Below are positions 22,401-32,790 of a stretch of DNA of 64,000 bases, piece by piece (the first letter of the stretch is position 1; the number at the start of each line of letters is the position of its first letter). The notes under the pieces were generated by a model, which worked only from the letters and a program-made list of their open reading frames with translations, searched no databases and was not told the DNA's origin. This DNA is from Fomes fomentarius (taxonomy: Eukaryota > Basidiomycota > Agaricomycetes > Polyporales > Polyporaceae), in assembly GCA_022606135.1 (NCBI GenBank), contig JABYQN010000002.1:62001-126000 (forward strand), given 5' to 3'. The position numbers were made by a program, and so were the translations under genes.

Positions 22401-22930
22401 ATGCATTGTCAGTTACTCAAAGGCAGCACGAGCAAAGAAGTGCTCGAGGTGTTTTACCAGGAAGTCGGGATCCGGTTGATTGCGTATGTCGTGTCCCTAC
22501 GTCCCCTTGGCCGCGACTGAGTCGCTCTTTGCCGCAGCATCCTGCAGAAGCACATCAAGAGACAGATCATCTCGTTGAACGGTGGATTCCAAATCATCGC
22601 CGACCTGAACGCGTACCACTCGTTCATCACTTCTCTGCGAGTCGCCAGCATCATAAATGAATTCTCGTATCTGAAGATGCTGGGGCACGTCTACGTGGTT
22701 GAAGACGCGAAGGATCTGGCACAGATAGTCAGGGATGTGACGCGGTACGGAGGGGCGTATCGACCAGAGGTGCGCATCCGCTGCCTCACTCGCCGTCTGC
22801 TATGATTCTCACGGCTCTGCAGGACATCTACGAATTTATCCAGCGGCGGTCAGACTGGAAGAAGATCGAGAAGACGGTGGACAAGACGATGTACAACCTC
22901 TCCTTCAAGGAGGACTGTATCATCTGTTAG
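19483..22930 (+). CDS. RCY1: F-box and Sec10-like endocytic recycling protein
   Basis: Rcy1 (Pof6 in fission yeast) works with Skp1 in recycling cargo from endosomes to the Golgi. Eleven exons join in phase: 19483-20438, 20489-20639, 20699-20874, 20924-21023, 21075-21498, 21550-21850, 21903-22044, 22103-22228, 22287-22483, 22538-22769, 22823-22930, giving 970 residues. The F-box spans about residues 50-100 (LIGRLPVDLHIVVLTHL, then CSRALGNLAKDERVWEARW). The remainder is Sec10-like: EPNMDEYLDEEVEFVKQSFE, VRDTIEEIFVLLLQSLGERH, LQFFELVHVGDTMQSMIQVY and HIIQIKTKPREYYPPED. The protein ends KEDCIIC, a CaaX box fitting known C-terminal prenylation of Rcy1. An acidic stretch precedes the Sec10 part. 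Identification is strong. Confidence 0.95.
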
Positions 22931-23117
22931 TCCGGGCCGGAGACCGCGTGACGTCACGCTGCTCCGGCGCAGCGCAAGAGCCAGGCGCCGGTGCAGACTT
23001 AATAGTCTTTGCCCTCCGCCAGCCTTGTTCGTCCGCCCTTGTCCTCCTCCCATCCGCATCCGCTTCTCGCACGCGCCACGCCACTCTAACCACATCTCTC
23101 ATCCCCCACACCGCGCA

Positions 23118-23637
23118 ATGTCTATCCCCGAGTTTTCTCTCCGCCTCCAGAAAGGTACGCCGACCACACGCCATCCCAGCATCCGATAACGCATTCGCTC
23201 ATCGTCGGCGTGCGCACGGCTTTCCAGGCATCACGGGTGGCTTCGCCCCTCCACGGCCCAGCGCCATCGTCACCATCACCGGCATCCCCACCCAGAACCT
23301 GCTCAACATCACCAGCGCCGTCCGCCCCGACGGCACTCCCTCCCTCCAGGACGCGCTCCCCAAGTCCATCTCCGCACAGGACGAGCACACCGCCGCGCTC
23401 GTCACCGAGCTGCGTAGCATTCTCCAGTCCATCCCTACCGAGTCGCCTCCGGGCAGCGAGGACATCTACGGCCTCGACACCAGCATCGCGTTTGGGTCAG
23501 ATGACCTCCTCTGGCAGAACGGTGGCCCACAGGGGTGCGGCGGTGGACAGAGCTCGGTCAAGCCGACCGAGGACCAGATCGCTAAATTCAAGCGGGCGGT
23601 GGAAATCGTGGAGGAAATTCAGAAGAAGGACGCGTGA
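23118..23637 (+). CDS. Uncharacterised 148-residue protein
   Basis: Exons 23118-23154 and 23228-23637 join in frame. The start MSIPEFSLRLQKGITGGFAP needs the intron; reading through the 5' region instead gives an implausible Arg/Ser-rich sequence. The protein has a Pro-rich start, a central region with AIVTITGIPTQNLLNITS and LVTELRSILQSIPTES, a Gly/Gln-rich loop GGPQGCGGGQSS, and a charged C-terminal helix (KFKRAVEIVEEIQKKDA). No catalytic motif, signal peptide or membrane segment is visible. It starts 187 bp after RCY1 in the same direction and converges on the ECM11 gene. I do not recognise the family. Confidence 0.8.
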
Positions 23638-23820
23638 CGGATAGGACAATGGGTACCAGATGGGAACGACCGATCTGGTGAGATCGCTTGTATCGTCGAG
23701 GTGTATACCACTACTCTTGTGTACAAGTCGACTAGGGGACCCAGGATGGGAGTCAGGTATTGACGGACGTGACAGTGCGATACAGTCGGACCACGGCAGC
23801 GAGAAAGCTAAGCTTTACGG

Positions 23821-25504
23821 TCAAGAGTCCTTCAACTCTCCGCCTAGCTTCGGCGCGCCACCAACAACCGCACCGCCCTCTCTCACCAAACTCTCCCTCG
23901 CTTCGTTGAGTGCCTTCTCCCGTTCAGATAGTACTGAGCGATGTTCAGAGATCCTGTTCTGGAGCGACGCGTACAGAGACAACTTCGTGCTATAGGCAAT
24001 ATTCAGAAAGGGTTTAGTGCGTGTGCGCGCGTCCACTCACGTCATATGTTCCTTGACCTGCGAGTCTCGTTAGCAAACGACGTAAGCTGCGATGAAGAAG
24101 GAGTGTACGTACAAAGTCGAGCAACTTGCCAAACCTCTCGGCGAGCTCTGAAGGAAAGCCTTGAGAACGCCGATTGCGAGGAGATGTCCGATGCATACCG
24201 TCTGCGCCCCTCGTCCATTCCTCCTGTGAGCATTCAGACCATTTTTTCCTGGCTTGCTCGTACGAGTCTGCATGCGCCTCTACACATATGTCGAGATCCT
24301 GCCCCAAGAGCGTGTACAGCGCCTGCTTCGAATCCATGTCCCCTTTGGTCTTACGATTGTCTTGAGCGACGATGGGCAGGCTCTGCGCAGGCGTAACTGT
24401 TCGTTCGAACTCACGGCCAGCGGGGGCCAGGTAACGAGCAGGTGTCGCCGCCCGACTTGCGAACGGCATAGCGTACTCGTCCTGCGCGCATATAGTGACA
24501 AACACGCAGTAGATACGCTTCACACACCTGGTGGGCAGTCATCTTGTACCTCTTCGCCGCAGTCCCATACTCATATTCATCCTCGTCCTCAACAGTGCGC
24601 TCAGCACGCTTTGCCCTCCGTAAACCTTGGACGTAGTTGTCTGTAGTGTGTTCAGCCCCAGAGAAATCGTCCTGGTAGTCGCCAGAAAAGCTGCCTTGAG
24701 GGTTGTTGATCGGAGGGCCCATCTTGCGCGGGCTCCCATGTTCATCCTCTTCGTCGACTTCATAGATGCTAGCCAGAGAAGGGTGCGAAGCAGTGCGAGA
24801 ACGATGACCAGGAGCAACAGAGTTACGGTCGCCAAGGCCAGGATCCCCAAACGAAGAGGGTATATGCGCCTTGTTAGCGCTTAGATCGTCCGCGCCAGTA
24901 GGAAGCGGATGTGATTGAGGCGGAGGCGGAGGGGCGCGGAAAGCACTCATAGAGACCATGCCATTATTGGGAAAGAACGGAGAAGAGGGACGAGGATCGG
25001 CAAGATGGTTGTGCTGAGCAGAGGCAAATGGCTTGGGAGCGCGAACGGCGCTGTCGACAGGCGGGCGAGGCTTGGAAGAGGATCGCAGACCCAGATGACC
25101 CTGAGAGGCGTTCCTGGCCTTGCTGAGGCCAGAGAGGTTGAGGGGTTTGAAAGCTGCTGCAGCAGAATGCGCGCCAGAATCGTCAGAGGCGTTGGGGACG
25201 TCGGAGCATTTCTCGCCGGCGGATGTATGCGTCTCGGGAACGAGGAGGCTGTTCGGACGGAAAGCTTCGTACGGGCTAGCGGGAGAACCAGGGGCCTTGT
25301 CGCTGTTGGAGTCGACGCGAGAGGGAGCGCGGGGCACAAACGGCGCTCTTGCGCTCATTGTCGTCGGCGTTGCGGACGTCGTGCCCGTCGTCGGCGGATG
25401 GTCGTCTGCGTCGAAGAATGAGGTGAGAGAGGTCGTCAACGTGTATCCCACTCGGCATCTTCCGCGGGACCTGGACTCGAACCGTGATGGTCCGAGTCAC
25501 TCAT
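23821..25504 (-). CDS. ECM11-domain protein
   Basis: Exons on the minus strand: 25471-25504, 24528-25405, 24199-24481, 24113-24159, 24041-24057, 23821-23989, giving 475 residues. The first three-fifths is Ser/Pro-rich and probably disordered. The C-terminal about 130 residues fit the ECM11 domain: DSYEQARKKWSECSQEEW, ELAERFGKLLDFVKEHM, SLYASLQNRISEHRSVLSER and ARESLVREGGAVVG. In budding yeast Ecm11 acts with Gmc2 in meiotic synaptonemal-complex assembly; whether the basidiomycete protein does so is unknown. Exon 1 (MSDSDHHGSSP) uses a weak GTCCCG donor but fits phase; otherwise translation would start at MSARAPFVPR (25358). Two exons are only 47 and 17 bp. The gene is divergent from the thioesterase gene across 110 bp. 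Confidence 0.82.
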
Positions 25505-25614
25505 ATTAGCTTCAGTGTCAGAAACTGCGAGCAGAGGTATGTTCACCTAAACGACAAATATTACAAGCAGATCGATTTACCTGGTTCCAGTCCCTTGACC
25601 CAAGTCTTCAGAGG

Positions 25615-26143
25615 ATGTCCCGCGAGAGCGATACAAAGGCGTTGAAGAGTAGAAAGAGGGAAGACTATCCCTTCTTTCTCTCTTACCGCACTCGCTGGTG
25701 GGCCCCAGCTTATCCTCTGCGCAACGGCCCATCTCATCATGCTACCCTACAGGATTGACAATGACCAGTACTCACATATCAATAATTCTGTCTACTACCA
25801 CTTCTTCGACTCCGTCGTCAACACCTACCTCATCAAACACACAGCTCTCTCGCCCCCCGACTCTCCCCAGATTGGCCTCGTCGTCTCTTCTTATGCCCAC
25901 TTCTTCTCTCCCCTCTCTTTCCCCGCAGTCCTTGATCTCGGGCTTAGGGTCACCAAGCTCGGGTCCAGCTCCGTCTCTTACGAAATTGCTGTCTTCGAAG
26001 AAGGTTCCGATGTTCCTAGCGTTGTCGGAGGCTACACACATGTTTTTGTGGACAGACTTACTCGAAAAAGCGCGGTGATACTGCCCGAAACCCGTACCGG
26101 ACTAGAGAAGATCTTCGTTAAAGTACCTCTGTCCAAATTATGA
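25615..26143 (+). CDS. Hotdog-fold acyl-CoA thioesterase
   Basis: Exons 25615-25697 and 25753-26143, 157 residues. The join restores FFLSYRTRWIDNDQYSHINN, the hallmark of 4-hydroxybenzoyl-CoA thioesterase/YbgC-type hotdog proteins, with the catalytic Asp in W-x-D-x-D-x-x-x-H-I-N. It is followed by YYHFFDSVVNTYL and VSSYAHFFSPLSFP. These enzymes hydrolyse acyl-CoA thioesters; the length is normal for a single-domain member. No strong mitochondrial presequence is seen (start MSRESDTKALKSRKREDY is basic but not helical-amphipathic). The substrate is unknown. The 110-bp gap to the ECM11 gene is likely a shared promoter. Confidence 0.88.
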
Positions 26144-26269
26144 GGTCTACGAGAATATCATCCATGTTATATTTCTCCACTTCATGGCTATGTCCATCTT
26201 CACAACGTCTTAGCATCGCGCTCTTGAATATATTCTGGCGCTATCATCAACAAGCATCTTCCTGGCTGG

Positions 26270-28127
26270 CTACGACGCCACCATCTTCCTCTCGACATGA
26301 CTCGCGAAACTCTCAAACAAGCCCCGATCCTTCCCAGCGACCCAAACAAAGGTCAACAGGACCCTTGACCCACTTTGTGCACCATCCCTCTCACATCGTA
26401 TCCTGCAAACCAGCGCCGTCTCCGCAGGATGCATCCCTTCGACCTGCATAGCTTCCTGCTTTTTCCTGCGCGCTGCCCGCGACCAAGTGTTCCCCGTCGC
26501 CGAAGCAACAACGTCAGCAGGCGTGCCCGATCGTTCTACGACCGATACCCCCGAGATAGATGCGAGAACGGATGAAAGAATGGGCAGCACTTCTTCAACA
26601 GACGTCACCCTAGGGAGCGGCTGTTGCAGCGTATTCCGGGGTGGCATAAGGCTTTGCAAGCCATGATGCGGAAGCCTTCCTATCCGCTGCACGTCATTCA
26701 TCAGCGATCTATCAGCTCAGTGCTCGTCCGTACGGAAACTCACATCAGGAAGCCGTCTGTCCCCGAACGACCACGCGATAACCCATCGTCTCGTCTGCCC
26801 TTGTACTAGCTCGGTGACTCCATAATTGGTGATTGCGTTCTCCCGTAGGATTTGGACAACATGCGTTAAACTCGACAACTTCCCTAACATTGACGTGTAC
26901 CACCTGCACACCGAACTCTGAGGCTGATTGATCGACAGTTGAGGAAGACTATGGGAACATACCGGCATTTGTTCTGCAAGCTCACACTCTCGAGAACCAT
27001 CCTCCCAACAAACGCAGCCTCTCCTCCAGGCGTAATCATCTCCACATCCGCTCCTGTGCACACCTTCGTGAAACATGAGAAGCGGCACGAATGCCGGATG
27101 CCGAACACGACGTACAGCATTGGGTTCGAACTCCTTCGCTTCCGCTGACTGTATCACCTCCTCCCGGCTACTATAAAACGGCGGGTTGCACATCGTGAAA
27201 TCGTATTGCTCATCACTAGCCTATCATCAGCTTTGACCTGTTTGCAAGCCAACATGGCCATACCTCAGGTGCAGAGGCAGAATAATTGGTCCGTCGTGAT
27301 CTACCCGGACGAGTGATATCCGATCCTGGAGGCCATTCTCGACTACATTTTGAATAGCGCTACCGATAGATAGTTCGTCGATGTCTATGATTTCTATTAG
27401 CGACGCCGCGCACGTCATCGGAGAGCGCAGGTATATACCTGTTGCGGAGAAGGTCCAGTGTGGATGTGTGCGACAGCCAAGGAGAGGGTATATCGCCGAA
27501 GCTCCCGTTCCACTAGAATCGGCCAAGCTCGCTATCAATCCGAGAGTCAATGGAAGGCAATAGTCAGCTGTAATCTTACATATCCAGGCCCCGTACTTCT
27601 GTCTTCGCATCTCCTTGTGGCACAGCGATTGAAACAGCTTCCAGGACGTCCTCCAGCCACAGGATGTAGTTCAACCTATGAAAGACGACATCACAAGATA
27701 CGATGCAGCCACAATGCATGAACCTACCTGTTGGGTATCTGCAACGACGAATAGCGAAATCAGATCTCCAACTGCGATGCAACTCAACAGGCTATCCATA
27801 CTGGCGGACAAAGCCTCCCAGGCGGCAGTTCCAATTTCAGCCCAAAATCACGATGTAGTATCGCCTCCGTTAGCCTCCTAGCATACCAATGTCCCGGTAC
27901 AAGCCAATAAGCATCCAATGTTCGACAAAGAGACATGACGAACCTCTGGGAGATCGCATCTTTGAAATCAATCGTCGCGCCGCTGGGAGTTTCCTTGATG
28001 CTAGACACTATGTAGCATAACAGATGACGCGTGTTGGGAGAAGGGCTTACTGTGGTTTGAGACTAGGATATACCTCTGCGAGAGCGAGAAAGTCCGGAGG
28101 GTTGCGGTACGGATTTCGGGGATGCAT
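26270..28127 (-). CDS. METTL16: METTL16-type RNA N6-adenosine methyltransferase
   Basis: Uses S-adenosylmethionine to methylate an adenosine in structured RNA, classically U6 snRNA. Eleven exons on the minus strand: 28051-28127, 27944-28000, 27802-27877, 27728-27738, 27580-27675, 27439-27512, 27264-27393, 27116-27215, 26963-27063, 26744-26903, 26270-26686, 432 residues. The start MHPRNPYRNPPDFLALAEVY is the family signature, followed by GATIDFKDAISQRRLTEAIL and LNYILWLEDVL. The SAM loop is DIGTGASAIYPLLG and the catalytic motif DFTMCNPPFYSS has NPPF at residues 184-187, the same numbering as in human METTL16. The vertebrate C-terminal regulatory region is absent; a short divergent tail follows. 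Exon 4 is 11 nt. Some boundaries may be off by one base. Confidence 0.94.
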
Positions 28128-28534
28128 TCGCGGGGCCCGGGCAACTACCGTGAAATTCAGTATCTCTGGCTTGGGATTGAATGCGCGCAAGCTCTAGCCC
28201 GAGTTGCTGTGAAAGCCGTGCATTTCGGCGAGCTTAAGAGACTTCGCACCATTTGGCATCCTCACCTTACGTAGATGGTAGTACTTGGAGAAGAACGATG
28301 GCGCTTGCAGCGGCATGGAACTGCTTCCCTAACCGAGATCGCATCGTGCGATGACATCTATGCGTCAATTACTCAAGTTTCAACAAGAGGGTGTATACCC
28401 CTTCACATTTTGTCCTTAAGCCGGAATGGACCAATACATAGATAGATCGCGTACTATCGCTACATAGGATGAAGAAAAATCTAGACTGTGTTATACACCA
28501 CCGGAAATGCCATACGAAGAAAAGGGAGAAGGTA
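28128..28534. other. Intergenic, upstream of METTL16
   Basis: About 400 bases holding the METTL16 promoter and the 3' flank of the next gene. No coding pattern or repeat is recognised. Confidence 0.4.
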
Positions 28535-30944
28535 TCACAAAGCGGACAGAACCATCGCGGCAGTGCGCATGACGTCGGAGTAAGGTTCACCACGCAACGC
28601 CAACACTATTCCTGTGGGTAAACATTGAACAAGGCCAACACTCTCAAAAATAAATCTGTTGACCACTGACCTGGTATCGCCCTCCCTCCAACTCTGATCC
28701 CAGACCCCACTCAACCTACTCTGCGCAGAGTTCAGCCCCTCCTCACTCTGGCTCTTCTCACCACCCGTCACAATCTCACACTCCACAATACCACTGTCTA
28801 GCTCCATTGAGACGACTCTACTATCCTCCGCCTCCTCCTTTGCCTTCTCAATCCCACCTGCCGCCCCAGGCGCCAGGGCGGAGGAGGTGACGCCATTCAT
28901 AATCGACCCGATCTCACTCCTCGTCTCCTCCGGGATGACACAAAGCGGCTGACCATAAAGGAAACTCGACCCTGACAGCTCCCCAATCCCACCGACATCG
29001 TCGTGGTGTTCCGAATCCTGGATGTTCCAGCCAAACGCGCGAGCACATCTCCCCGGGTACAGCTTGTCGACATCGATCTCGGCACTGTCGTCTTCGTCGT
29101 CGTCGTTCTCCACAGGCGTCAAGAGTGCGCTCACTTCCGATTCGGACTCGGCCCCAGAGACGCCAGCGGACGACATGCCGATGCTCCTCGACGCAGAGGC
29201 GGTAGGACTAGTAGCTGAGAGCCCTAAACCTAGACCAATTCCGAGGGCACGGGTAACAGCGTCGACGTCGAGGCGGCCATGGCCATCAGAGAGTTCAGTG
29301 AGATCCCAGGACTTGCACTTTGGAGTTCGACCCCGGTCCGACCGAGGGGAGAGAGACATCCTGGATCTGATATTAGAGCTGGCCGTCGAAGTGCGCACAG
29401 AAGACGAGAGAGCCGGGCTGGCCATGATGGACCTTGATGGCGGGACCGAGCTTGTAGTCGAGCTCCGGATAGAAATAGAAGGCGGCCTCGAGTCCGCTCT
29501 GATCTTTCTAAGGGTGAGCGGGATAGACCCGAGCCCGCTTCTATCGGAACGCCTAGACAGACAATCAAACATAGTCGGAGCAGTAAGAGCAGGGCTGCGA
29601 TGCGTTGGACTCTGCAGGAGCGCAAGATTGCCCAGAGTTTCCTTGTCGTTAATCCAGTCGCGAGGCAAGACTACGCAGCTCTCGGGGCGAACAGAAGGCG
29701 TGTAAACCGGTGTCGGAACAGGAATGCTTGAGGCGATGGGTGAGTGGAAGACAGCGATGGAGAGGGATGTGGGAGAGTACGCGGACACAGCGCTTATGGT
29801 GAGCATCGAAGAGGCGGCAGAGATGGGGTGCTCTTGGCGGAGGCGAGCGAAAGGAATAGACGGAGTCAAGGGGGAAAGAGGGATGGGAGAGCAAGGAGAG
29901 GCGAGCGGAGTGTAGAAAGGAAGAGCTGGAGAAATGGCTATAAGTTTATTGTGAGGAAAGATGTGGTGATGACGCACAGCTATCTTCCGCGGACGCGGAT
30001 CTGTCTTGAGAAGAGTCGGTGGTAGTGATGGACTTGTCGTTGACAAGGACAAGGGGCGGTTTGGGGACGGAATCATCGTACCAAGAGGAGAGAACAGGCT
30101 CCATTATCTGCATGAGGGTGGGCGAATTCTGCTGTACAGAGAAACGAACGGATGAAGTAGGCAAGTGTGCTGGAGGGGGGACTTGTATGAGGGGCGGAGA
30201 GGAAGGGTGGAAAAGAGGTATGAAAGCAAAATCGTTGGGAAGGCGGTGCCTTGTCTTATCAACGAGAGAGATAGAACGATGGTTTGAGCGGGAGGTACGA
30301 GACGTTCCATGGGACTTTGTGGATAGGGTGGAGTAGGCTGTGCTTGGATTTGTAGCAGACGTTGATCTGCGGGCGGTCGAGTCTACCAGTACGGCAGCAT
30401 GACGGGCTTCGCGACGGAGAGTGTTGGTGATCCTGCATGAGATAGTGATTTCCCAGTCTGGAGAGCCAAGGAAGCCGACAAGATAGGGCTGGAGTGCAAT
30501 CCAAAAAAATTGCCGCTGCCGAGCTAGGAATGAAAGTTCGGGAGACGAATCGGTGGCTAAATCTACAGTGTTGGACTTTTCGGCGAGAGAGCTGCTAACA
30601 GAGGCTGCAGTTGCCATTGGGGCCGAGACTGACGTTGTGGCCTTTGGGGCGAGAGGACTGTCGAGGGCGTGAATAGACTGCCCCCGGCGGAAGCGGAGGT
30701 AGGCCAATTTGAGTAAGGCGATGAGCGGGAAGGGGACGAGAGCGAGCGCGATGGCCAGTGGCTGGAGGGGTTCGGCAGGACGAGAAATAGAAAGATTGTC
30801 GTAGAGCGGGGCGGCCATGGTCAGCAAGGGTAGCGCAAGGAGAAGAACACAAGACATCGTCGACGGCGGCGGGCGGAAAAGGCGGAGAGTCGGACTCAGA
30901 GTCGAAAGACAAGTCCAAGATGAACAGACAAGCGTGACAAACAT
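28535..30944 (-). CDS. Ser-rich protein with N-terminal membrane segments
   Basis: The two long minus-strand frames join across a 40-bp intron (29938-29977; exon 1 29978-30944, exon 2 28535-29937), turning EDS into EDSSISPALPF in phase. About 790 residues from ATG 30944. Residues about 28-75 hold two hydrophobic helices (SCVLLLALPLLTMAAP and LAIALALVPFPLIALLKLAYL) followed by basic residues, suggesting a membrane anchor with the bulk on one side. The rest is Ser/Pro/Thr-rich and low complexity, with an acidic patch VENDDDEDDSAEIDVDKLYP. A second intron near 28618-28675 (GTCAGT...ACAG) is possible and would end the protein early. No enzyme motif. Family not recognised. Confidence 0.68.
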
Positions 30945-31086
30945 GGGCCTAATGAGACGCGACGCGTCACATGCACGTGGGTACGGAGAGGCTGCCCGCG
31001 TCACGGCCCTTCCGCCATAGGAGGCTAAGGTAAGTTGAACTCGTCCATCCTGCCGTCGCTGTTCTTGTGCTCGCCGTCCCGCCACG
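30945..31086. promoter_or_regulatory. Compact divergent promoter
   Basis: Only 142 bp separate two opposite starts (ATG 30944 minus, ATG 31087 plus). Both products are low-complexity proteins with an N-terminal membrane segment, so they may be co-expressed. No TATA box is visible on either strand. Confidence 0.5.
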
Positions 31087-32535
31087 ATGTCCAACCCGCT
31101 CGTCACGCACCCAGCAGTCCTCGCCGCTGCCTCCGCCGTCGCCGCCGCCAGCTCGGCCACGCCCTCTGTGGAACATGCCCCTCCCCCGGTTGACCCCACG
31201 GCAGGACCCATTCAATTGTCTCCCAAGCACCCGAACGTTGTAAATTACGCAATCTCTGCCGGCGGTGTCCTGGTTGGTGTTGCGTTCATCACCACTTTTG
31301 CGCTCATCTGCCGCTGGCGCAAACGCCGCCGACAGCGTGCTCTCGAAGACCAAATCGACGAGCGTATCCGCGACAAATCTCTCTCCCGCCTCGAGGCTAG
31401 CCGCACAGACTCTCTCCCAAAGTTGCCCACTACTGCATTCTCCAGTGGCCATTTCTTTGCCCCTCCTTTTCCCGAAATTCTCGGTACCTCCTACTCAGCC
31501 TCTTCCAATGTGTACTCCGTCCCTCGAGCCCGCCAGATCTGTATCCGCTCCTCTGACCAGCGTCTCTCTTGTGCCTGCCCCGACTGCGTCCTGCTCGCTC
31601 GCTCGTCTTCCATTGCCCTCTCAGGTTCAGGTTCAGGTTCAGGTTCAGGCTCAGGGCCAGACTCAGGCTCAGGCTCACCATCTCCCTCGACTTCAACCAC
31701 TTCACATTCGACGGTACGCTACACCCCATTTTCCACATTCCGCCAAACTCGCGCTGCTGGTCCGATCCCTTCCGCACGCTCCTCGTCTGCTCCAGACCCT
31801 CCCGGCCGAGGTCGACGCGCTCAACGCCGCACGGACGAGAACGCCCATCGCGTCGCCTCCGTTCGCGCTCCCCCTACTCGCGCTCGTTCACCTTATGCTC
31901 GCCCATGGGATCTAGAGCGAACGGCTCCAACTCATACCTATACTCACGGTCTAGGTGTTGGCATAATGGTCGCTACAACTACTGGCTTTTTAGGCTGTCC
32001 CTCTCCGACACCGACCACCCCCTCGCTCGTCTTCTCCACCCCGCGCATGGACTCGCCTTATGCTCCTGCGCCGGTAAACGCACTCTCGGACGACGCTGGA
32101 GCCACCACTCATAGCCCTATGGCACTCGATACACCGACGTTCGACCATACTCAGTCTCCTGCAACTCCCTCCTCTGTCGACCACGCTGCTTCCCTTGGTC
32201 TACTCGGCTCACATGCCCCCGCCCATATGCATCTCTCTCCGCTCGCTCAAGAATGTGCCCCCCGCTCCAGCCTTACGCCGGACTGCCCCGCAAGCGTTGA
32301 CTATTGGCAAACACCGAACCAGACGATGACGACTATTGAAGAGCTCGAGCACGCCAAATCCTACGGCGACAGTACATCCGCTGCAGCCGCCATGGCGCTC
32401 TCAGCTCCTGTGCGCGAGGGCGAACAAGACCAGAAGTGGTTCACAGACGTTGACTGGTACGGTGCCGAGAGTCCTCTTGCATGCTTCGACCAGCCTCAAT
32501 CGTCAGGGTACGCAAGTTGGGGAACGACCTGCTGA
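31087..32535 (+). CDS. Single-pass membrane protein, low complexity
   Basis: 482-residue intronless frame. Residues about 1-50 are Ala/Pro-rich. Residues 54-76 are one hydrophobic helix (ISAGGVLVGVAFITTFALI), followed by a strongly basic stop-transfer, CRWRKRRRQR, so the large C-terminal part should be cytosolic. A short acidic/basic coil (DQIDERIRDKSLSRLE) follows. The remainder is Ser/Pro/Thr-rich with a (Gly-Ser)n tract and RxxARSPYARP-type motifs. This outline resembles fungal membrane sensors and polarity proteins of the single-TM, disordered-tail type, but I do not recognise a family. Start ATG 31087 is the first in frame after the divergent promoter. Function unknown. Confidence 0.78.
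   Translation: MSNPLVTHPAVLAAASAVAAASSATPSVEHAPPPVDPTAGPIQLSPKHPNVVNYAISAGGVLVGVAFITTFALICRWRKRRRQRALEDQIDERIRDKSLSRLEASRTDSLPKLPTTAFSSGHFFAPPFPEILGTSYSASSNVYSVPRARQICIRSSDQRLSCACPDCVLLARSSSIALSGSGSGSGSGSGPDSGSGSPSPSTSTTSHSTVRYTPFSTFRQTRAAGPIPSARSSSAPDPPGRGRRAQRRTDENAHRVASVRAPPTRARSPYARPWDLERTAPTHTYTHGLGVGIMVATTTGFLGCPSPTPTTPSLVFSTPRMDSPYAPAPVNALSDDAGATTHSPMALDTPTFDHTQSPATPSSVDHAASLGLLGSHAPAHMHLSPLAQECAPRSSLTPDCPASVDYWQTPNQTMTTIEELEHAKSYGDSTSAAAAMALSAPVREGEQDQKWFTDVDWYGAESPLACFDQPQSSGYASWGTTC
31620..31677 (+). repeat. Hexanucleotide repeat coding for Gly-Ser
   Basis: TCAGGT repeats, degenerating to CTCAGG/ACTCAGG, encode the SGSGSGSG tract near residues 178-198 of the surrounding membrane protein. 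This is in-frame and likely length-variable between strains. Confidence 0.8.
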
Positions 32536-32790
32536 GCTCGATCATACCTTGTAGTCAAGATTTCCAGCGGCCCTATCTACTATATCTTACGCGCATATAA
32601 TCGTCTCGATAATTCGTGAAAGACATGTACATTCTTTCCCATCTGTAGAAACATCAACTTAATCCAGTGCCGGCTCCGCAGCTAAATTGGTGTGCTTCGT
32701 CACCTAATCACACTACCATCCGTGCAAATACCCACTGCAGTAGAACGGGTCCCAATCCTGTGGCGAGTACGATCACCGACGCGAATGCCC

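Noticed and set aside
24915..25421. 168-codon Arg-rich plus-strand frame
   Set aside because: Antisense shadow of the long ECM11 exon 2; the Arg/Gly bias is typical of such shadows.
25468..25490. B-box-like GGTTCGAGTCC on the minus strand
   Set aside because: It lies in the first ECM11 exon, and no cloverleaf can be drawn around it.
29022..29705. 227-codon plus-strand frame
   Set aside because: Antisense to the Ser-rich membrane protein exon, with no motif.
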